From positions 4,433,001-4,497,000 of the forward strand of contig PUFA01000062.1 in the NCBI GenBank assembly GCA_003508835.1: a DNA stretch of 64,000 bases, read 5' to 3'. Below the pieces are notes generated by a model that was not told where the DNA came from, did no database searches, and saw only the letters and a program-made list of their open reading frames with translations. The translations under genes were made by a program, and so were the position numbers. How positions within the stretch are numbered: the first letter of the stretch is position 1; the number at the start of each line of letters is the position of its first letter. The stretch comes from Eonycteris spelaea (lineage: Eukaryota; Chordata; Mammalia; Chiroptera; Pteropodidae). Of the stretch, positions 24,576 to 36,619 are shown in pieces.

Positions 24576-25889
24576 ATAATTGCAGGATTTATTCTGTCAT
24601 CATTTCTATTTTTCTAAAGCTATATAAATAAGCGTTCTAATAACTATTATTTTGAAGGTTTAGAGATTGAGTTTTTAGAGTAATTTTAAGTAATGGATAC
24701 TCTTCTGGGGACAGCGTCTAGAAGCATTTAGCGTGGTCCAGAGTTTGACATATCATCGTAGGCTCTCCTGCAATACAGCCTCTGACAAAACAGAGCTATC
24801 TAGAACCTCAGTAATAGAATTGTTTACCTTTATACCAAGCAGTTTGAGAAGGCACCAGAATCCACGTGTAGCATGTGTCCAGGCCACCTTTGAGGAGTTC
24901 GTGCTGTGAGATCTAACATTCTTACGTCTGGAACAAAGAAGCATGCCCAGGGGAGCCTGTGGTGGATCCATGTCTACTAAATGTGGCCATGGCCAACTCA
25001 CGTGTGCTTTCCCTCCTGAGGGGCAGAAAATCACTGCAAAAGTGCTGAAGGCACAGGATCATAAAGCTAAATAAAAATTTTTGAGTAATAAAAAAATCAA
25101 AAGGCTTATTATGTTAAAAAGGAAAAAAGATAAAGGAAGGAAGGAAGTGGGGGGAGGGAGGGACACTTAGTCAGTGTAAGTAACTGTGAGATGAGGTTTC
25201 TCCAAAGCACATTCAGAGCCTAGAAACATTTTAGTTTACTTTGGTGAGTTTAACTATTTCTTTCCTGTCTTAATTTTCTCCTTTTCAAAATACCTAAAGA
25301 GTGTATTGGGAAATAACTGCTTATCCTCGGCTAGGAATTTACTCCCTAAAGAGATGTGGGAGTTAAATAGTTAAGCAGGATAAAAGATCAGAGGATGAGA
25401 AGGTCATGCTGGCAGGCCCTTGTTCCCCTTCTCCACTTTCCTCTCAAGCTCTGGTGGCACTCAAGGCCTATCCTCCTTCCTGGTCTCTTTCCTTTGTCCA
25501 AGTGCAGCATCAACAAGTGCTTTACATACAAATTCATTTTCTGTTCACGCTTTACATAGTTTAAGATTAATAAGGAAATGGAAAGCATAGCTTTGGCTAT
25601 GCTTTCTAAGTAGGATGAGGCAGTCCTTAAGATTTGAGCACCAGGTACCCAGGAGGCTTCGGTCAATATTTGTTGAAGAAATGAATGAACCATTCACAGA
25701 ACAGGCACTGATAGGCCACTTCAGGTCATAGTGGGACTCTCCTTATCAGTACTTGTGTGACTTGAATCCTCTGTGACTCTTGGCCTTCTCTTTAACCTGT
25801 TTTTCTTTTACACGTCTTGGTTTTCTTCTTAGATCTTTTGGCTATCTCTTCTTATTCTTTCCTGTTTGTTACTTTTCCACATCCCCTGA
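24576..25889. other. Unique intron with hairpin and a trace of L2 tail
   Basis: 25640-25690 resembles an L2 terminus (tcaatatttgttgaagaaatg). An 11-bp-stem hairpin sits at 25581-25606. A purine tract (ggaaggaaggaag...gggagg) lies near 25133-25162. Confidence 0.5.
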
Positions 25890-26890
25890 AATGGTAATGG
25901 CCCCTCCCAGTCAGGCTCCACCTTGACCTTCAGACTATACCCCTTGGATGACCTCCTTCATGTTCTGACTTCGACTACCACCACCCAGACATGGATGCCT
26001 TCCAAATAGATATCTTCATTCAGCCCAGACATTTAAGAACTATCCCCCACCCCATCAATCTCTTTCCAACTCTACCAGTAAGTTCTACAGTCCTATCAAT
26101 CTATCTAAATACTAAATACTAAATGCCACTTCTTACTCTCACCCACCAAAGTAACACTAGCTACAAATCAGACAAACGAACCCAAGAATCATCACTTACC
26201 CATTTTTTGCCTCTTTCCTCACATTAAATTGTTGTTAAGACCTGTCTATTGTACCTGCTCTGTTGAATTCATTTTAGTAAACATAGGGAATGATTACTCT
26301 GATGGGATGTCATTTTTCAGATGACATTCACCTTGTCTGTCTTCCCCAGGACAGGCATCTTCCTGATGAAAATTGCTGTTACCTGGCTTCTCCACCTCCA
26401 TCAGGTCACATTCCTCCTAGATAAATGTCCTCCACGTACTACTGCCCGGTGGGCTTTTTAAAAATTGAATCTAACCATGACCCTCCTCGCTCACTTGAAA
26501 ACCTCAGGGGCCTCCTGTACCTTCAGGATTTAAAAGTAGCCTCAGGGGGACATAAAAATCATGCAGGACACCACCTCATTCTTACTTCTCCAAACTCATT
26601 TCCTACTCCCCTATCCGGGGCCGTGGTCATTCCAGAGTCCTCGTTCAGGCCCCACAGAACGCTTGCGCCACCGTGCTTCCTCCCCAAAGCACCTTTTCTC
26701 CCATTTTTCTCTGGTTGTCCTCCTTTAGAACTGGTTATTTCTGTAGAATTTCACTTTTGCTTTCATTTTTATGCCTTCTCTTATCTTCTTCATATCTCTC
26801 AGGATGTTCAGAAAGCATTGTAAAGGTGTGGTTTACTTCTCTATCTCACTAGACTGAGCAGTTTGAGATTTGTGACCCTGGCATCTAAAA
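25890..26890 (+). repeat. LINE-2-like block, extended
   Basis: Two parts. 25890-26280 resembles a pre-3' part (atggatgccttccaaataga). 26350-26890 carries the L2 series cttgaaaacctcaggggcct / ttctccaaactcatttccta / actagactgagcagtttgag. The 132-codon open frame at 26425-26823 is a by-product of this low-stop pyrimidine-rich sequence. Family of the first part is uncertain. Confidence 0.6.
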
Positions 26891-26899
26891 TAGTACAAA

Positions 26900-27060
26900 C
26901 CAGTGTTTCCCAAAGTGGGGTCTGCGGGCCCTCCTATGTCAGAATCACTGGGCTGTTGCTCACTCTCAAATGCCATCGTCCCCGCACAGGACCTACAGAA
27001 TTAGAATTTCTAGTTTTTTTAAAAAATAGACCCCCTAGGTAATTTTATGAATATTTGTAT
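26900..27060. repeat. MER5-type hAT transposon
   Basis: cagtgtttcccaaagtgggg, tctgcgggccctcctatgtc and agaatcactgggctgttgct match the MER5 terminus and body. Confidence 0.75.
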
Positions 27061-28639
27061 TCAACAAATGTTTTTGAATTAACAAATCAGCTGGAGCTTT
27101 TGAGTCTTTTTTTCTTATTCGGATACACTGTAGTAACTGGGATTTATTGCTGATAATTCTGTAAATACATATCATGTTTATAAAAGGCAATTTAATTTTG
27201 TAGGAAAGATGGACTATATGTCATGAAATGAGCTGGGGATTTAGAAATCCTGTGGCAAGTTTTAAGCAATATAAACAAACAATTTCAACAGTTCAGATGT
27301 AGAAATAATGCACATGACTTGATTTAAGCAGTGCAGACTGTTCTCCTCGGTCTTCTGAGGAGCATGCCATCTCCCTGATCCTGGAACGATTTCTCTCTGT
27401 GGGAACCGTGAACCATGGTGCATGGCATCTGGTTGTTTGTGGGGATTTGAAAATCACTGTGGCGGATGTTTTATAAGAATTTTATTGTTTTCAATTTGAT
27501 GTCCAAGGTGTAGCTTTTACACATAATATAAGAATTAATGACTGAGGAGTCTTCCTTAACTATAAGAGAACCTTTTGTACACAAAGAAAACTAAGAAACA
27601 GTGCAGCTAGAGCTTCTATATAGGAGTGAGATTGAGAAGTTGCTAATGATCTTTATTGTGTCTTAAACTCATATGCGATTGGCTTGAACAGAAATGACTA
27701 CTCACCTATGTTTTTCTATCTGATGTAAATACACATGCAATCACAAATGTAAATTTGTTGTCTTGGATATACTAAAATGATTAATAGTCATGTGTATATA
27801 AACTAGTTTGAAAATTCTGGAGCCTGCCAGACAGGTTTCACCTTTGAGTAAGTATAGCTATTGCAATCTTTAGCCCACACGCTATGTTTGCTTAAAGTGA
27901 ATTATCCAATTCCTACTGGCTTATTCTTTTGGCTGTTTGTTCATGCTTATAATTGTGTAACTTGAAATTGCCTGTTTCTGTCCTGTTTTTCTGAATAGTT
28001 ACTTTCCCTAGGGCCACTATGTCACTTTTGCTTTAGCATCCAGGCCTCAGCCTTTTTAAATATTTGACCAATCCAGCTCAACTAAATGAGAATGATTATG
28101 GCCAAAATGTCCGGGAAATGTGTGGAGTTTTGGTTTTTGTTTTCCTACTGTTTTTTGGTACCAACACAGCTTCTGTGGATCAGGCAGCTTAGCATCTTTA
28201 TAGAAGGAAGCTATGAAAGTGTCACTATATAAAAACATTTACATTTTAGAAGTAATGGCTTGCTGTTTCTTACTCTTGTTGTTAAATCACCAGGGAATTC
28301 CACATAGCGAGCAATGAAACTTGGTGTGTTATTTTCAGAGAAGTTTACATTGAAACTTAGGGTGTTGATTAAGAGTAAAATCAACAAATAGAACCTACGT
28401 ACAGGGATTTTCTTGTTTCATTTAACGAAGGTCGAGAGCACACACGCTAGAGCCGATAAACAGCTCCAGGATACCATCAGGAAATCAAGCTCATTTTCTA
28501 TTTCTCTGCCACTTTCTTTCCCTTTTTCTCATAGCTGTAAGATGGTTGCTACCCCAGGCATCAGGTCTATGACTAGGCAGGAAAGAGAAATGCAAAGAAG
28601 TAAAACTCCAAAGTAGCATGTCAGCCAAATCAATTAAAC
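27061..28639. other. Unique intron, nothing assigned
   Basis: AT-rich, no repeat or exon recognised. Confidence 0.5.
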
Positions 28640-28990
28640 TTTCTAAAAGGTCCCATATGGCCACTTCCAATTGGATATCGTTGCCAGAACCCTATCACAT
28701 CGCCTCCTTAGACCGATCGATAGAATGGAGCTAGGGAGAAAGATAATTATTGGTGGCTGTTCACTCATGCCAGTATACTTAGATAGCCTTGCTAATGACC
28801 CGGCCCCATTGGAACTGGGTTCCAATCAAAGGAAAACTGCGGAACACATCACTTACCTGTAATGTCTGCACTGGCGTTGTGGCATCTCTTGAGAGACTCA
28901 AGGACTTTCTAAGAGATGGCACTATAGGCATCCTATTCTCTCAGCTGACAAGGAGAGAGAACCAATCCAGTATAGATGTGCCTCACTTGA
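28640..28990. promoter_or_regulatory. Unique CpG-containing patch, candidate conserved element
   Basis: Seven CpG in about 220 bp (including ccgatcgatag), balanced composition and open frames on both strands. No family resemblance. Candidate non-coding element only. Confidence 0.25.
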
Positions 28991-29599
28991 GAAAATGTAT
29001 AATACGATAACAAGTTTGGTCTTTACAAATAATCATTAAATTCCTCTTAAGTAGGGAAGCTCCAGATGTTTCTCAAAATTGTACACAGTTTTCCTGGAGT
29101 AAATCTGTTGCATAAAGCAAGATAAGCCTGTGCTTTAAAAAAAGTTTATCTCACCTCTGAGGCGTGGTATAAAATCTTAGTAAGTCAAGTCACACACTTA
29201 TTTATTATCCACACCAGTGCAGCCTTTCTTAGATCTTAAAAAAACGTGTTTCACTTGAGCTAAGAATTCACCTTTACAGGTTCTGTCTTGTTGGCTGGGA
29301 ATGTGGGCGAATGTTTTCTTAGTCCTGAAACTGACATTTTTGCATACCAATGATTGACACATGATGGGAGGGAGCATAATATATTTAAGAGCATGATAAA
29401 CACCAAAACCAATGAGGAAACATTGCATGTTGCTATGTGCTGTCACTACTCAAAGATAGTGTTTGAGTGAAATCATTTGCAGAAGGCGCCCAACTAACCT
29501 CCTACCCCATACATAGAATATATGACCATAATGATCAGCTACTGTGAAATGACTCCCTCCACCCCCCAGCTGGCAGCGGGCAGACTTGGGAGCTATCTG
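28991..29599. other. Unique intron, nothing assigned
   Basis: No repeat or exon recognised. Confidence 0.5.
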
Positions 29600-30195
29600 T
29601 GACCTCATTGTTCATACCTTCTCTGTCTTCGTCTCCAGGCCCTGCCCTTATTTAAAACCTGTGCCACTCACTGAAGCTCCCACTTTGATTTCATCGGTGA
29701 GCAATCTTTTAAATCGCAACTAAAAGCATGTTGACTTCATTCATGTAAACTCTTCGGTGGCTTCCCACTGCTCTTAGAATCAAAGAAACTTGTTCACATG
29801 GTCTGTAAGAGCCCTCATGCTCTTGCTTCCACCTACTTCTTGGACCTTCAGCTCAACACTCTCCAACATACTCTTCAGATTTGAAGGTCAAAACAGTCCA
29901 TTTCTTACAGTTTGTTTGATTGCGCCTTCTCTTTCTTGCCTCTGGCCCTGTTCACATTCCCCTACTCTTCTTGGCTAAATTTGAGTTAGAGTGAATCCTT
30001 GTTATTTTTATTGGAGTGTTTTTTTTTATTATTATTATCCTCTCCCCCAGTTTTCCATTTACCAAAAGACTTAAAAAAAAAAAAATCTCCAGGTGACAGG
30101 GGATGTGTCTGTTTTGTTAACTCTCCTCAAGGCCTTGTACACAGTTAGCACTTAATATTCATTGAAATTCATTCAATGAAAGAAGGAATGAATCA
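29600..30195 (+). repeat. LINE-2 3' fragment
   Basis: ggtggcttcccactgctctt, ctctggccctgttcacattc and agttagcacttaatattcat ... tgaaagaaggaatgaat match L2 through its TGAATGA tail. Confidence 0.75.
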
Positions 30196-30722
30196 CAATT
30201 CTCTTTACTCTCAGACCACATAAACACTTAGTGATACTAATTCGGCAAAATTTGTGTCATAAGCCAAAAGGCTTTGCAAAATTTTATTAATTAGGAGGTA
30301 AGTAAATATCTCTGATCTCTAGTATTAGAGTGAACTGTCATCCTCAAAGCAATTCCTGAAAAAGCGCATCTTTAGTCTTCTTTTTTATGTGTAAAAATTA
30401 TATCTTTATATCTTCGTAAGTAGCTCATTACTTACAACAAAATGTAAATATGTTATTCCTAGGTTTCAGTTTTTTGTTTAAAAGGTCAAGGAATCTTAAA
30501 TTAATTTAAGATTAATTTTTATTAATTTCTCACATAAAGATGAGCTTTAGAAGCTTAGTGAGACACAGGCTTACCTTCTCCTGGTCATGGTACTGGGGCA
30601 ACTCAGTGCATATGTCCTGTCTCTGTTGTCAATATGGAATACAAGAGACTGTGTTTACCACTTTTCCTGTCCTTTAGTTTTCTTTATCAAAGTCTTTGCT
30701 AGTGTAACACACTGATTTTTCC
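30196..30722. other. Unique AT-rich intron with a 22-bp perfect palindrome
   Basis: 30492-30513 is a perfect palindrome centred on ttaa. Confidence 0.6.
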
Positions 30723-30960
30723 TTTTTTTTTTTTTTTTTTTTTTTTGGTAAAGATGATATCAGCCAGAAAGTTTTTATTTGGTTGTAGGGCATAATAGAA
30801 CTTAATATGCATTGCAATTATGTTATCTTTGAGATAGGAAATCAAAGTATCCAGAGGAATGATGGTACCTGAAGATATAAAACTAAATAATCATGATGAT
30901 CTTGAAGTAGACCTAGCTCAAGCCTAAAAGTCTCTTAAGAATTATAATTACGTGCAGACT
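30723..30960 (-). pseudogene. Possible retroposed transcript 3' end
   Basis: A 24-T run (30723-30746) on + is a poly-A tail on -. The minus strand just before it has AATAAA about 28 bp upstream of the A tract (caaccaaataaaaactttct). This is the layout of a processed transcript. No open frame, parent gene or clean duplication is found, so it could also be an unrecognised SINE or a chance T run. Confidence 0.4.
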
Positions 30961-30984
30961 TTTAGGGTTACTCCTTGTTCTTGA

Positions 30985-31265
30985 TCTGTCCAGGTTGCTC
31001 TAACAAAATGCCACGGACTGAGTTACTTAAGTAACACATTTTTCTCATAGTCCCAGAGGCTGGGAGGTTCAAGATCAAGGTACCAGCAGGCCCTGGATGG
31101 CTGCCTTTTCTCTTCAACCCCTCATGGAGTTTTCTCAGGCCTCTTTCATAAGGCATTAGTTCCTTTCAGGAGAGCTCCGCCCTCATGACCTAATCAACCA
31201 CCCAAAGGCCCCACCTCCTAACTATCACAAAGGAGATTAGGATTTCAACGTGAATTTTGAGGGGT
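30985..31265 (+). repeat. Mammalian interspersed repeat, family not named
   Basis: ttgctctaacaaaatgccac, gaggctgggaggttcaagat, ctcatgacctaatcaaccac and ggccccacctcctaacta are phrases I know from a common mammalian repeat, but I cannot assign its family name. Confidence 0.65.
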
Positions 31266-31284
31266 ATGCATGGTTCTCATCTGG

Positions 31285-31370
31285 ATTCAGAAGGTCTAGG
31301 ACGGAGGAATCTGCAGTCTTAACAAGCACGCCAGGAGCTTCTTAGGTGGGCCAGATTGAGAAACACTTAA
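31285..31370 (+). repeat. MER5A-type fragment
   Basis: attcagaaggtctaggacgg, gaatctgcagtcttaacaag and agattgagaaacactt match MER5A. Confidence 0.7.
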
Positions 31371-31743
31371 AATTTGCTGATGAAAGTCTGTAGTCTATGA
31401 ACCTTTGTATAAATGTTAGAGGAATTGCACCTTTAGTCCTCTTAAAACTCTTTCCACAGCACCAGTGAGCAAGTTAAAAGGTCAGAGAAAATTGGCATCT
31501 GTTCTCCCACTGTTACCCATACATACCGCTTCCTCAGGAAGCCTCCAGAAAGCCACCAAGAGGGCAAAATTAAGTTACTGTAAGCCTTTGGGGTTTAAAG
31601 AAACAGCTATACCTTATCTTCAAAGTGTTTGCATTTCTGTTTTATGATGACTTCCTAAAACCGAGACCAGGTTATAGTGTCATAGTGTCTATAGTGTTAT
31701 TCCTTGTTCAAAAATTTAAAATTTTATCTCAGCTCATTTAAGC

Positions 31744-31774
<31 letters not shown>

Positions 31775-32021
31775 GTTTTAATAGAAATAGTTGCTACCGT
31801 GTATTTTTTTGAAAATCGACTTAGTTCCTTTTTTAGTTTAAAAGTCATTTTATTCATTTTCATTTACTTTTTTTTGCTGAGGTTTTGATTTTTACTGTAC
31901 CATTAGACTTTGCTTCTTAATAGGTACATTTAGAGAACTATATATTAAAAGGTAACTTGTGTCCTACACCCCCTGGACTCAGGAAGAAACTGAAAACCTA
32001 TTTCCTGTCCGGGTCAGGAAT
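31371..32021. other. Unique intron with microsatellite
   Basis: Apart from the (TG)n listed, nothing assigned. Confidence 0.5.
31745..31771. repeat. (TG)n microsatellite
   Basis: 27 bp of alternating TG. Confidence 0.95.
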
Positions 32022-32062
32022 CCTCTCTCTTCTCTCTCTTTTCTCTCTTCTCTCTTCTCTCT

Positions 32063-32109
<47 letters not shown>
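32022..32109 (+). repeat. (CT)n pyrimidine tract
   Basis: About 88 bp pyrimidine-only, first mixed tctctt blocks and then a pure CT run. Confidence 0.95.
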
Positions 32110-32113
<4 letters not shown>

Positions 32114-32704
32114 TTTTGCAGCTTAGACCTAAAATCAGTTTGCCACTGAAGCAGAATTCATGTGCTTGTAGAAAATCAAATTCTGTCTCTAGTTGGGGAA
32201 TAATCCTAAAATTTCTTGATGAACTAGATTTAGCTTTTTGTGTATTCAAGTTTGGCGTTGGAAGACAAAATCCTGAAAGAACACACTTTCTTTATGAGGA
32301 AAGATTAAATAAATTTATCTCTAGGGTCAAGCTACTTTAGATCAGTCTTAATTTAAGGCTCTACTATGGTACCTCTTAATCTTCGATCTTAAAGATCAAA
32401 TTCACAAGAAGTGGTATCAGACACTCAAAAGTTCTGTGATTTCTTAGTAACTCAGATTTATAATTATCTCCTAAATAAGATTTTGATTACTTATACAAAT
32501 TAATAAACTTTTTTATGGTCTAGATCCGTTCATGCTCATTTTTCCTGAATGATATTTATGACTGTGTATATGTGAAAAGTTACTGAAAGAAGCAGAATTA
32601 TCACTTGAATATACTCTTATAGATACATGCTTAAGGGATATCTCAGTATACTGAATTTTCCAAAGACAGAATTAGAGGAATCTGATAAATTTAGACATTG
32701 AAGA
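32110..32704. other. Unique intron, nothing assigned
   Basis: No repeat or exon recognised. Confidence 0.5.
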
Positions 32705-33070
32705 TAGTTCTTGCTCTGGCTATTTCTCTCTGCCTGTCATAGCTTTTCCCAGAATACCTCACTCCCTCACGTTAAGTCTTTTACTCAAATTCACCTTCTC
32801 GAAGGCACTGCCCTGACTACCTTATTTAAATTGTGATCTGTCTCTTCCTCATCTTATTTTCCCTTTACACTGCTTTACTTGTTCTTCTTTCTATAGTATT
32901 TATAGTTTTCTAACATACCATATGAGCTATTTAGTGTCATATTTGTTGTCTTTCTCTAGACTTGTAACCTCCATGAGAGCAGACTTTTTGTTTTGTTCAC
33001 TGATGTATTCCCAGAACCTAGAACTATGCTTGGCGCACAGTAGGTGCTCAGTACATTCCGAATGAATAGT
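32705..33070 (+). repeat. LINE-2 3' end
   Basis: ccctgactaccttatttaaa, acttgtaacctccatgagag and ggcgcacagtaggtgctcag ... gaatgaatag. One of the clearest L2 3' ends here. Confidence 0.88.
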
Positions 33071-34954
33071 CAAGAGTTGCAGCTGGAGTTAGAAAAGAAT
33101 ATAGGAAGTTAATTCTTCTTTGTAGTTCTTTGTGCTGTCAGATGTACAACATTTCGTCTTTGGGGTGGCTGTGGAGACTAGATATAAGGGAAGTTTTTGG
33201 TGAACATATACCATCTAAATTTCAGCGAATATGTCGTAAATTGCAGGATTCAGACAATTTACACCTCAAAATTCATCAATTTAACAGGAAAAAAGATTCA
33301 TCATTTCGGTGTTATTGGGGTAAATCCCTGCTTTTGTTTTATCATATACAGTTACGTATAAGAACTCTTGACCACGGCGCCCAGGTGCAGTCAGGCAAGG
33401 CTGCTTTTGCCTATAGTCATACCCACGCTGCATCTTTAGTGAGGGTTTTCCAGACTGATACACCTCATGATGGACCGACCCAAAGAGTTTGTAACTGGGG
33501 GGAAGATAAACTCTAAAGTAGAGAGATTCGATGCCTGGCATCACTTGCCACTCTTAAGATGAAAGCTTTCCCCTGGGGCTCCTTCTATCCGCCTTGCAGG
33601 TCTTGCTCCTTGACTGTTCAGGCGAGTGGAGGTCTAGCTCAGCTGAAGAGCTGGGTTTAGCTCCTGCTGCCCACTTCTCTGCACCACGAGCCAACAGGAG
33701 CCAAATGAGGGTATTAACGAGAAGAGGAACCTCCCAACCTTTTCATGATTTCAGCCCCCTTTGACTTACACATAGATTCCTTTGAAAGTTCTCTTTTTGC
33801 GTAAAGTTCTAGGGAAGCATCAGCTCAAGGCAGAACTAGAAGGTGAAAACCAATTACCTTAAGAACATCAGCTCTTATCTATCCAAAATGAAAGGTGCCC
33901 TTCTGGTCAAATCGCTGGTGAGGATTTGCTCGTGATTAGTCGAGTTCAGGTGTCACATGGTGGAATTGAGCAGATTCTTGGCCAGTAGCTGGTTTGGATA
34001 ACGCCATATCTATCTTGCAGAGACCCGTAAATGGCTGCTGACATCAAAGAAGTGATGTCAAGTTTACAAATCTGAGTTCGATCCGGCCTTTGCCTTGTAA
34101 CCAGGTTCGCTTTTCACCTCCTCGCCAAGGGAGAGCAGAGACTCACAGCCCTGCACTGTTATCTCCACCTCTGTGACTACATGGCCAACCCACTTGCAAC
34201 CGAGACTTGCTGCAACCACATTTCTGATTGCAAAATACTGTTAAGTTGCGAAAAGAGTGAGCAGGGTGCAACATTCAATCACAGCATTCCATGGGCCTTT
34301 AACTCCCGTATAAATCAGCCAAACGAGTCAATGTATTTACTTTCTTTACTTTCTTTAATTTTTAAATGACTATAAAAGGGACCTTTTTGTCTCCCACCGT
34401 AAGTAGGTCAAAAAAAAAAGTATCTACCCATAACGTTTTTATAATTTTCTTTTAGAAATATCTAATTTGGAAGGCTTATTTCTAGCCATTTTTGCTACTG
34501 TTCCTAAACATACTGCTTTTAGGGGGACCGGTATTTTTCAGCTCGGTTCAAGAGTGACCTGCATGTAATAACTGAGAAACTTATGTCCTACTTCCTGTCT
34601 AGGAGTTTTTATAAGAATAAAGGGTCTAGATTATTATTCACAATGTTACTTCTCTCCATATTCAAGCTGAGATATCTAAATGACTTGTTTTCACAAAGCT
34701 CTTGATTCCTTATAGACTTGGATCATGCTGTTTAACTTGTTTATTGCTTTTTAAAGTACTCATAAAAGGCTAATATTAAATTCGCAAGAGTTCTAGTAGC
34801 ATGTATACCTTTAGCATGACTAAACAGAACTTGAAATGCCTTTGGCCATAAAGACCCAATTAGCCTGATTTTTCTGTTTGATTCCATTCTTACAATTTGG
34901 GGGTTTTTTGTTTTTTGTTTTTTTCTGACAATGAGAAATAGCATGAGGTACCTT
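33071..34954. other. Unique intron, mixed composition
   Basis: A 128-codon frame (33130-33516) starts at GTG, has no family and overlaps an 87-codon minus frame, so it is taken as chance. gagttcgatccgg (34075-34087) resembles a Pol III B box but no tRNA fold surrounds it. Confidence 0.5.
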
Positions 34955-35165
34955 GTATTAAGTACTTGTGATGTATAAGATGCTGCCAGGTTTGATAATT
35001 TACAAGAAGTCTGAGAAGTCGGTGATATTTTCCCAGTTTTTTGAGGAGGACACTGAGGCAGATAAAATGTAAAGTAATTTACTGAAAATCACAGAGCCAA
35101 TGTGACAGGCAGGATCGAAACTCAGATCTTTTGATTCCGGTAAGTATAGTCCATGAGTGACTGCT
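34955..35165 (-). repeat. MIR SINE, antisense
   Basis: gaggaggacactgaggcaga and caggatcgaaactcagatct match reverse MIR. Confidence 0.8.
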
Positions 35166-35299
35166 CTAGTATCTTCTAATAAGACATATGCAGAAATAGA
35201 TGGAATAAAATTTGTGTGATTTTATATAATATTCATGCAACCACTACCAAATGCTTGGTGTGTTGGTTAGAATTTATACATTTAAAATGAAAACTTTTT

Positions 35300-35850
35300 A
35301 AAATATAATTTTATTATGAAATTTCCTTTATTCATTATCAAACTCGTAGTACATAAAAGCAAATTGGAGAAAAGAAGCATGCATAATTTTGCCACCCAGT
35401 AATAACTACCGTACATTTGGGTGGAGGTATTTCTTCTTCTGGTTCATAATTATACCACTTCTTGCTTTTTTTCTCCCATAGTTATTAAAATCATATATAT
35501 TTTACATAACTCTAATAAATGTATATAGTCATTTGAGTGGACATACCATAGCATAATCCTGACTCTTAGAGACTTAGTCTACTTTTTCACTATTGTACTG
35601 CAGTGATTATATATATTGCTTTTACTGTATTTAAGGTTATTTGCATTAGACAATTCCAAGAAATGGAACTGCAAGATTAAACGGTGTGAATGTTTTAAGG
35701 TTCTTGGTTAATTGTTTTTTCCAAGAGATATATCATTTTACCTTCCACCAACAAAACATAAGTCACTGTACCTTCACCTGAATCAAGTATTATCAGTTTC
35801 CTCTTTGCCTATTGGTAAATATCAAATAGTATCTGAGAACTTTCTTGACT
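35300..35850. repeat. Old L1M fragment
   Basis: Phrases such as aatggaactgcaagattaaa and taccttccaccaacaaaaca match old L1 3' sequence. Highly diverged. Confidence 0.5.
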
Positions 35851-36249
35851 ATAGTATAATAATCCTGATCAAAATAAATGTTTTGTTTTTCATGATATAT
35901 TAATATGTTATTGTGGGCCTTATTTTGATTTCATGTTAAGCTTGGCTCTTCACAGAATCTGTGTGGAAATGTATTGGTGAATTTTCAGAGATTCCTTGAT
36001 TAAAATGAAGGTACAGTTATTAGGTAGAGAGTGTGCTATCATAGTGCCAGTCTCACTTCATACCTGTCTATTCCATCTTTTGCTTACTTTATGCAAACAA
36101 TTACATTGAGAAAGCAATATGTTGATCTCTGGCCACCAGGAACTAAAGAAATTGGATGGTGCTTCTCAACACTCTTTGGCACTACGTGGCACAGTATGCT
36201 ACTCCAGGAGCAGCAGGCTCAGTGGGAATGTGATCCAAAGACAGGTTTT
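35851..36249. other. Unique intron before the 5S SINE
   Basis: Nothing assigned. Confidence 0.5.
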
Positions 36250-36262
36250 AAAAAAGCCAATT

Positions 36263-36483
36263 AAGTCTTGGCCATGCCACCCTGAGCAAGCCTGATCCTG
36301 TCTGATCGTAGAAGCTAAGCAGGGTTGGGCCTGGTTAGTACTTGGATGGGAGACCACCTAGGAAGACCAGGTGCTGTAGGTGTAAAAAAAATTTTTTTAA
36401 ATATGAGGTTGTAAGCTGACAAGGTCCTTGCAGTCTGTGAGGTCAACCAAGAGTTGCCTCACCTAAAAAAAAAAAAAAAAAGA
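36263..36483 (+). mobile_element. 5S-headed SINE with target-site duplication (fruit-bat type)
   Basis: The 5S head is followed by an A/T linker, a roughly 60-bp unrelated tail (atgaggttgtaagctgacaa to ttgcctcacc) and a terminal A tract. The whole is flanked by a perfect 13-bp repeat aaaaaagccaatt (36250-36262 and 36484-36496). The first nick fits the L1 endonuclease pattern TT/AAAA. The tail lies inside the duplication, so it moved with the head; this is a composite SINE and not a plain 5S pseudogene. 5S-derived SINEs are described from Pteropodidae. The match to a named family is inferred. Confidence 0.85.
36265..36383 (+). repeat. 5S rRNA-derived head of a SINE
   Basis: The 119 bp align end to end with vertebrate 5S rRNA (121 nt), from gtcttggccatgccaccctg to gtgctgtaggtg. 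The internal promoter is well kept: the A-box region gaagctaagcaggg and the C-box acttggatgggagacc are intact. Scattered changes mark it as a retrocopy, not an active 5S gene. See the full element at 36263-36483. Confidence 0.93.
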
Positions 36484-36619
36484 AAAAAAGCCAATTCATA
36501 TTAATTCGTAGGATTCTTTCAGCTCTTGGGGGAGGGCGGTGGCTATAATAACCATAATTCTTGCTGATTAGACTTTAGAGTCAAGTGGGTTTGAACTATA
36601 GATTCTTAGATGACTTAAA

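Noticed and set aside
26425..26823. 132-codon open frame
   Set aside because: Falls within L2-like sequence whose pyrimidine-rich composition gives few stops.
33130..33516. 128-codon open frame on + strand
   Set aside because: Starts at GTG, resembles no protein family, lies in intron without splice context, and overlaps a minus-strand open frame.
34075..34087. tRNA gene suggested by a B-box-like gttcgatcc
   Set aside because: No A box at the right distance and no cloverleaf pairing around it.
36265..36383. Functional 5S rRNA gene
   Set aside because: Several substitutions in helices, an attached tail and a target-site duplication show a retrotransposed SINE, not a 5S array member.
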